DNA of 64,000 bases from CAITSH01 sp945892985 (GTDB lineage Bacteria; Pseudomonadota; Gammaproteobacteria; Burkholderiales; SG8-39): positions 1-64,000 of the forward strand of contig CAMDDU010000007.1 in assembly GCA_945892985.1 (NCBI GenBank), in the 5' to 3' direction. Both the position numbers and the translations under genes were made by a program. The stretch's first letter is position 1; the number at the start of each line of letters is the position of its first letter. The notes under the pieces were generated by a model. That model had not been told where the DNA came from. It saw only the letters and a list, made by a program, of their open reading frames with translations, and made no database searches. Below are positions 59,586 through 64,000 of the stretch, piece after piece.

Positions 59586-59617
59586 GCCTTTACCTGTTCG
59601 AGGTAAGGGCTTTTTAG
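59586..59617 (+). terminator. riboswitch-linked intrinsic terminator
   Basis: GCCTTTACCT, loop GTTCG, AGGTAAGGGC, then TTTTTAGTTTT; 10-bp stem with one G-T pair. It lies 15 bases after the switch hairpin, so the second riboswitch may act on transcription. Confidence 0.88.
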
Positions 59618-59646
59618 TTTTAATCGTGCAACTTTGGAGGCACCAA

Positions 59647-60018
59647 ATGAGAAACGCAAACCTGCGCCGCTACTTTCGCCACGGCATATTCACCCAGCTA
59701 ATGGTGTTCGAAGCGGTCGCCCGCCTCGGCAGCCTGACGCGGGCTTCCGAGGAACTGCACCTCGCCCAGCCCACCGTTTCGGTGCAGATGAAAAAGCTCG
59801 CCGAGTCGCTTGGCGTCAAGCTGCTGCGCTCCAGCGGCCGCGGCGTTGAACTGACCGACGCGGGTCGCGAACTGCTCGCCTGCTGCTGGGACATCAGCGG
59901 GGCGCTGGGTGCCCTCGAGACACGGCTTGTGCCGCACCGCCCCTCCAAGGACGTTCCGGTGCAGATACTTCTGGTGCCGGACAAGGTCTTAGGTACGGGC
60001 AAAAAAATGCCCGCGTGA
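59647..60018 (+). pseudogene. truncated LysR family regulator
   Basis: 123 residues. The helix-turn-helix part is complete (FTQLMVFEAVARLGSLTRA, QPTVSVQMKKLAESLGVKLL, RGVELTDAGRELL), with GGAGG before the ATG, but the effector domain stops after about 30 residues and the frame ends GTGKKMPA inside the terminator of the next gene. It may be a broken regulator, or a small DNA-binding protein. It directly follows the second riboswitch. Confidence 0.8.
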
Positions 60019-60030
60019 AGCGGGCATTTT
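60001..60030 (-). terminator. intrinsic terminator of the TRAP receptor gene
   Basis: AAAATGCCCGC, loop, GCGGGCATTTT; on the minus strand it is followed by seven T. The stop codon of the truncated LysR gene lies inside the hairpin. Confidence 0.9.
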
Positions 60031-60049
60031 GCCAACCGGCGGTTCACGC

Positions 60050-61057
60050 CTATTTAATGGCCTGGACCTTGTCGTAAACATCCTTAGGCCAGGGCAGCGC
60101 GCTGCCGTCGGGAAGCTTGCCCTCGTTGTAATATTTCTGCACCGCGGCGATAAACGGTTTGCGGTCAACTTTGACAACCGTCTTGCCGCGTGTCGCAAAG
60201 TCGGTCATCAGCTTTTTCTCGACCGCGACAATTTCGCCTGTCGCACGCGTAGCCGCCTCGCGAAAAACATCAGTGAACGTTTTCTTGTCGGCATCGGAAA
60301 GTTTAGCCCAGAGCGGCGCACCGATGATGGTCAGCAGCGCGTCGGTGATGTGCGCCGTGATGTTGATATGCGACTGCACCTCATAAAACTTTTTCGCATC
60401 AATCGTCGGCAGCGGATTCTCCTGCGCCTCGACCGTCTTGTTTTGCAGCGCCAGATAGACCTCGGCAAAGGCGATCGGTGCCGGGTTCGCGCCTACGGCA
60501 CGGGGAAATAAGGTGTAAAGCGGCGCATCCGGAACCCTTATCTTCAGTCCCTTCATGTCCTCGGGCTTGTTCAGCGCCTTGTTTGAAGTGGTCTGGCGAT
60601 CACCGTAATAAACAATGGCCACCACTTTGTTGCCGCCGCTGGCTTTCTGGTAGCCGTCGGAAATTTCGCTGAACACGGTGCTGGTGGAGAATTTCTTCCA
60701 GTGATCGAAGTCCCGGAAAACGAAAGGCGCGCCACCGATAGAAATCGGCCCGAAGGTGCGGCCGGCAAAAAGCTGGCCTGTATAGATGATATCGACGGTG
60801 CCCAGGGTCAGACCCTGGTTGATGTCGGTCTCCTTGCCAAGCGAGGACGCAGGAAAGACCTCCATCGTGTAACGGTTATTAGTGCGCTTCTGGATTTCAC
60901 CGCTGGCCCACACCGCGGCGGTGTGATACGCCTCGCTAACCTCGTAAACATGCGCAAATTTGAGTTTGGTCTGCGCCTGAAGCGGTGCCGCGGCAAGCAA
61001 AGTCAGGGTCAGTACCGCCAGAGCAGCACGGGTTAAGCACGAAAATACGGCTTTCAT
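60050..61057 (-). CDS. TRAP transporter solute receptor (DctP family)
   Basis: 335 residues. Signal peptide 1-28 (ends LQAQ), then KLKFAHVYEVSEAYH, VFPASSLGKETD and the conserved GLKIRVPDAPLY containing the Arg that binds the ligand carboxylate. AGGAGG precedes the start. Periplasmic binding of a carboxylate is expected. No dctQ or dctM gene is in the window, so it is an orphan receptor here or its partners lie elsewhere. Confidence 0.94.
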   Translation of the reverse strand: MKAVFSCLTRAALAVLTLTLLAAAPLQAQTKLKFAHVYEVSEAYHTAAVWASGEIQKRTNNRYTMEVFPASSLGKETDINQGLTLGTVDIIYTGQLFAGRTFGPISIGGAPFVFRDFDHWKKFSTSTVFSEISDGYQKASGGNKVVAIVYYGDRQTTSNKALNKPEDMKGLKIRVPDAPLYTLFPRAVGANPAPIAFAEVYLALQNKTVEAQENPLPTIDAKKFYEVQSHINITAHITDALLTIIGAPLWAKLSDADKKTFTDVFREAATRATGEIVAVEKKLMTDFATRGKTVVKVDRKPFIAAVQKYYNEGKLPDGSALPWPKDVYDKVQAIK

Positions 61058-61214
61058 GTGTTTCCTCCTGTGGTTTTCGCAACCCTGCCTGTCCCTGTAA
61101 AATCAATATCTCCTAGGGTGCCGGGCAAGAATTGCATAGCCCCCCCTGAAAGTCAATCAAACGGCCGCCGCCATTCAAGCCTCCTCGCCCAGCACGACAA
61201 ACCGACGCCAGGGC

Positions 61215-62078
61215 GTGCTGCTGATGTTGGGGGCAGCCTTTTGCTGGAGTCTGGGCGGCATCCTGGTGCGCAAGGTTTCGGTACCCGACCCTTGGGAAAT
61301 CGTCTTCTGGCGATCATTTTTCATGACAATCTTTGTCGCAACCGTGCTGGCGGTCCGCCACGGCAAGACCGCCATGATCGAAGTACGCGCCGTCGGCCCC
61401 GGTGGTCTGGTCTCGGGGCTGATGTTTGCGACCATGTTCTTTTGCTATATTTTGTCGCTCTCCCGCACCACCGTGGCCAACGCCATGGCGCTGACGGCGG
61501 TCGCGCCATTTTGCGTTGCCCTCTTCGGCTGGTTCTTCCTGTCCGAGCGCATCCCGCTTCGCACCTGGGCGGCGATCCTCGCCGCCGTAGCGGGCGTGGT
61601 GCTGATGTTCGCCGATGGCATGGACAGCGGACAGATGGCCGGCAACCTGCTTGCCTTGGGCGTCCCACTGGCCTTCACGGTCAACGTCTACGTACTGCGA
61701 CGCATGCACGCCCGCGTCGACATGATTCCGGCGGTGATGATCGCTGGCATCCTCTCGGCGGCGATTGCGCTCCCGCTCGCCTGGCCCCTCACCCCCACCC
61801 TGCCCGACATCGGACTGCTCATGCTGCTCGGCTTCGTGCAGCTTGGCCTTGGCTGCGTACTAATGACACGGGCCACACGCCATCTTTCCGCCGGCGAGAT
61901 CGGCCTGTATTCGCTGCTGGAAAACGTGCTCGCACCCGTCTGGGTGTGGATAGGCGTCAATGAACAACCCCAAGAGCTCGCGCTCGCCGGTGGTGTCATC
62001 GTGATCACCGCACTCGTCGCCAACGAATGGCTCGGCCTGCGCGCGGCCGGGGCGCCAGCGGCGAATACGCAAAAATAA
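61215..62078 (+). CDS. EamA/DMT family transporter
   Basis: 287 residues with ten hydrophobic segments in two five-helix repeats, the drug/metabolite transporter fold: GAAFCWSLGGILVRKV, LSRTTVANAMALTAVAPF, FFLSERIPLRTW and ENVLAPVWVWIGVNEQP. Starts at GTG 61215; the true start may be a little further upstream. It probably exports a metabolite. Divergent from the TRAP receptor gene. Confidence 0.88.
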   Translation: MLLMLGAAFCWSLGGILVRKVSVPDPWEIVFWRSFFMTIFVATVLAVRHGKTAMIEVRAVGPGGLVSGLMFATMFFCYILSLSRTTVANAMALTAVAPFCVALFGWFFLSERIPLRTWAAILAAVAGVVLMFADGMDSGQMAGNLLALGVPLAFTVNVYVLRRMHARVDMIPAVMIAGILSAAIALPLAWPLTPTLPDIGLLMLLGFVQLGLGCVLMTRATRHLSAGEIGLYSLLENVLAPVWVWIGVNEQPQELALAGGVIVITALVANEWLGLRAAGAPAANTQK

Positions 62079-62105
62079 ACAAGGGGCCAAAGCCCCCCGT
62101 TTATT
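62074..62105. terminator. bidirectional intrinsic terminator
   Basis: AATAAAC ... GGGGC, loop CAAAG region, GCCCC ... GTTTATT: a GC core with AT arms, between the convergent EamA and quinone oxidoreductase genes. The stop codon of EamA lies in its left arm. Confidence 0.7.
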
Positions 62106-62156
62106 GCAGCCCGCCCTGCCTGAGCGACACTGCGGGAATAACGGAAACCACGGCGA

Positions 62157-63131
62157 TTACGGGATCAGAATCAAGGACCCGGTTGTTTTACGCGACTCCA
62201 GATCGATGTGCGCCTTGGCCGCATCCTTGAGCGGATACGTGCTGCTGATGTCGATTTTCACCTTGCCCGAGAGAACGATATCGAACAGATCCTTGGAGGT
62301 CGCCTCGAGATCGGCGCGGGTGCCGGCGTAATTGGCCAGTGTCGGCCGCGTGACAAACAGCGATCCCTTGGCCGTCAGAATCCCCAGGTCAACGCCCGTC
62401 ACCGGGCCCGAGGCGTTGCCAAAACTCACCATCAAGCCGCGCGGACGCAGGCAGTCGAGCGATCCAAGCCAGGTGTCCTTGCCCACCGAGTCATAGACGA
62501 CAGGCACGCGTGCGCCGCCAGTGATGGCGTGAACCCGTTCGACGAAATTTTCGGTGCGATAGTTGATCACATGGTCGGCGCCCAGCGACTTGGCCAGCGC
62601 GCATTTTTCGTCGCTGCCGGCCGTGCCGATCACCGTCACGCCAAGGGCCTTGAGCCACTGGCAGGCGATCTGGCCGACTCCGCCTGCAGCGGCGTGCCAC
62701 AACACCGTTTCACCCGCCTTGACCGGATAGATGCGCTTGATCAGGTACTGCACCGTCATGCCCTGCAGCATCATCGAGGCACCCTGCTCGAAGGAAATCC
62801 CCTCGGGCAGATTGCACAGGCGCTCAGCCGGCATGTTGCGCACTTCCGCATAAGCGCCCAGCGGTCCGGTGCCGTAAGCCACGCGATCGCCCACTTTGAC
62901 ATGGGTCACGCCAGCCCCCACCGCCTCCACCACACCGGCACCCTCGGCACCCAGTCCGGAGGGTAAGGGGTGCTTGTACAGGCCGCTGCGATTATAAGTA
63001 TCGACGAAATTAACGCCCACCGCCTTGTGCCGGACCTGCGCCTCGCCCGGACCGGGCGCGCCGACTTCAACGTCCTCCCACTGCAGAACTTCCGGACCGC
63101 CTGTTTTACCGAATCGGATTGCTTTTGGCAT
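62157..63131 (-). CDS. qor: NADPH:quinone oxidoreductase
   Basis: 324 residues of the zinc-free medium-chain dehydrogenase family. KAIRFGKTGGPEVLQWEDV and NFVDTYNRSGLYK at the N-terminus and the nucleotide motif HAAAGGVGQIACQW at about 145 match QorA. It reduces quinones with NADPH. AGGAG precedes the ATG. A four-copy 12-base tandem repeat lies in its upstream region. Confidence 0.95.
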   Translation of the reverse strand: MPKAIRFGKTGGPEVLQWEDVEVGAPGPGEAQVRHKAVGVNFVDTYNRSGLYKHPLPSGLGAEGAGVVEAVGAGVTHVKVGDRVAYGTGPLGAYAEVRNMPAERLCNLPEGISFEQGASMMLQGMTVQYLIKRIYPVKAGETVLWHAAAGGVGQIACQWLKALGVTVIGTAGSDEKCALAKSLGADHVINYRTENFVERVHAITGGARVPVVYDSVGKDTWLGSLDCLRPRGLMVSFGNASGPVTGVDLGILTAKGSLFVTRPTLANYAGTRADLEATSKDLFDIVLSGKVKIDISSTYPLKDAAKAHIDLESRKTTGSLILIP

Positions 63132-63149
63132 GCTTGCTCCTGATTGGAT

Positions 63150-63197
63150 TACTGATTGCGATACTGATTGCGATACTGATTGCGATGTCGATTGCGA
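63150..63197. repeat. 12-base tandem repeat, four copies
   Basis: Three exact TACTGATTGCGA units (63150-63185) plus one variant TGTCGATTGCGA (63186-63197), about 20 bases upstream of the qor start. Confidence 0.95.
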
Positions 63198-63313
63198 TAT
63201 TTATTACGAAAATTAAACAACGGAAATTGTCACAGACCATGCGCTTTGCGCGGCGCACCCGGCGTCTTCGCCTACGCCCTCAGGACTGAAAATATAGGAC
63301 CGGGGCCAAACCG

Positions 63314-64000
63314 CTATAGGAACAAGGTAAGGACGCCAGTATAGCCATACAGCCGGTCATGGGAAATTTCGCCGTTGGCAAAAAAACCCGCCAGCGGGAA
63401 GTCACCCAACTGCTCGCGGATGATGCGCATCTCTTCGGATTTCTCTCCGAACATGTTCGCCCCGCGCGCGACGCAGGCAAAATAAAGTCCGCCCCTGGGC
63501 GGGGTCGCCGGGCGAATCTCCTCGAGCATACGCAGCAGATCCTCACGCGCACTGGCGGCGTCGCGGCGGCAGAACATAAGCCGCGCGCCTTGTTGCGGAT
63601 AGTCGCCTATGGCCACCAGCTTGTTGCGTCGATCCAGGCCGGCGAGATTACGCACCAGATAATCACCGTTGTCTGAGCCCTCGACCGGCAGGCCTACATT
63701 AAACAGCCTACCGGCTTCCTCCAGGCTTTGCGCAAACCCGGGCCCGATGTCCTCAATGAACACATCCAGTGCCGGACGGTTGTCCAGGGTAATGAGGATA
63801 TTGCGGTCGCACGATGTGACCAGGTGGCGCGCATCCAGCGGGGTGCAGCCTTGCGTCAGCCGCGTCGCCAACGCGATCTCCGAAGAGAGCACCAGCCCCG
63901 AGAGCCCGCCCGAGATCACCTCATCGGCGATCTGGCAATGCCGGCCGCGCGAACTGGACAGCCCGCCAACGAGAAAGCCGCTCGCCACTTTTTTCGCCAT
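63314..64000 (-). CDS. FIST domain protein, partial
   Basis: 228 residues visible, the frame continuing beyond the window edge; the ATG at 64000 may be internal. FLVGGLSSSRG, FNVGLPVEGSD, GGLYFACVARGANMFGE and FPLAGFFANGEISH are typical of the FIST N and C sensory domains, which bind small ligands such as amino acids in signalling proteins. A full protein would be about 380 residues. Confidence 0.85.
   Translation of the reverse strand: MAKKVASGFLVGGLSSSRGRHCQIADEVISGGLSGLVLSSEIALATRLTQGCTPLDARHLVTSCDRNILITLDNRPALDVFIEDIGPGFAQSLEEAGRLFNVGLPVEGSDNGDYLVRNLAGLDRRNKLVAIGDYPQQGARLMFCRRDAASAREDLLRMLEEIRPATPPRGGLYFACVARGANMFGEKSEEMRIIREQLGDFPLAGFFANGEISHDRLYGYTGVLTLFL

Noticed and set aside
1..64000. 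CRISPR arrays, tRNA or rRNA genes, insertion sequences
   Set aside because: I looked for repeat-spacer patterns, cloverleaf-like segments and transposase motifs and saw none; a tRNAscan or ISfinder search would be decisive.

Overview
The window looks like the chromosome of a GC-rich betaproteobacterium, most likely Burkholderiales or a close relative. The evidence is a Rho protein with the betaproteobacterial N-terminus next to trxA, the orn / Ste24-like protease / phhB / rsgA gene order, an AddA/AddB-like recombination pair, and an unusually large set of Bug (TctC-type) periplasmic substrate-binding proteins. I saw no rRNA, tRNA, CRISPR array or transposase.

Positions 1-20400 are accessory and catabolic. 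They hold an esterase/VOC pair, an EAL-domain protein with a degenerate active site, a VOC + TauD/TfdA dioxygenase pair, and three catabolic mini-clusters that each carry their own Bug protein: LysR / Bug / deacetylase-like / hydrolase / amidase; Bug / epimerase / PhyH dioxygenase; Bug / hydrolase. A TspO protein, a thermonuclease and a response regulator lie among them.

Positions 20500-28500 are a patchwork of decaying duplications and defence or stress cargo. An AbiEi/AbiEii toxin-antitoxin pair lies between two damaged cupin copies. An AT-rich island with a SixA-like phosphatase and a SodC lipoprotein lies between two related Bug remnants. A HicAB module with a frameshifted HigA lies between the intact 3' end of addA and a damaged second copy of that 3' end.

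Positions 28175-35623 are the addA and addB-like genes, separated by a glutathione S-transferase gene on the other strand. addA carries two REP-like palindromes inside its reading frame. Positions 35812-42342 are an aromatic-type catabolic region (VOC, MhpA-like monooxygenase, IclR; then Bug, a deleted Bug, an NTF2-like protein and an FAH-family hydrolase).

Positions 42500-58300 are core housekeeping: fdxA, trxA, rho, rpmE, an M48 lipoprotein protease, a GT39-like membrane protein, pgi, a GlcD-like flavoprotein, orn, a Ste24-like protease, phhB, rsgA, a CobD-like protein, SapC, a Nudix CoA pyrophosphatase and a universal stress protein. Positions 58335-60018 hold terC behind a manganese-type yybP-ykoY riboswitch. 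A second yybP-ykoY riboswitch faces the other way and ends in an intrinsic terminator before a truncated LysR gene. The window closes with a TRAP receptor, an EamA exporter, a quinone oxidoreductase and a partial FIST protein.

The strongest signals beyond ordinary annotation are the twin divergent riboswitches, the repeated pattern of cargo bracketed by partial copies of resident genes, and at least ten Bug loci, five of them remnants (mostly C-terminal stubs or internal deletions).
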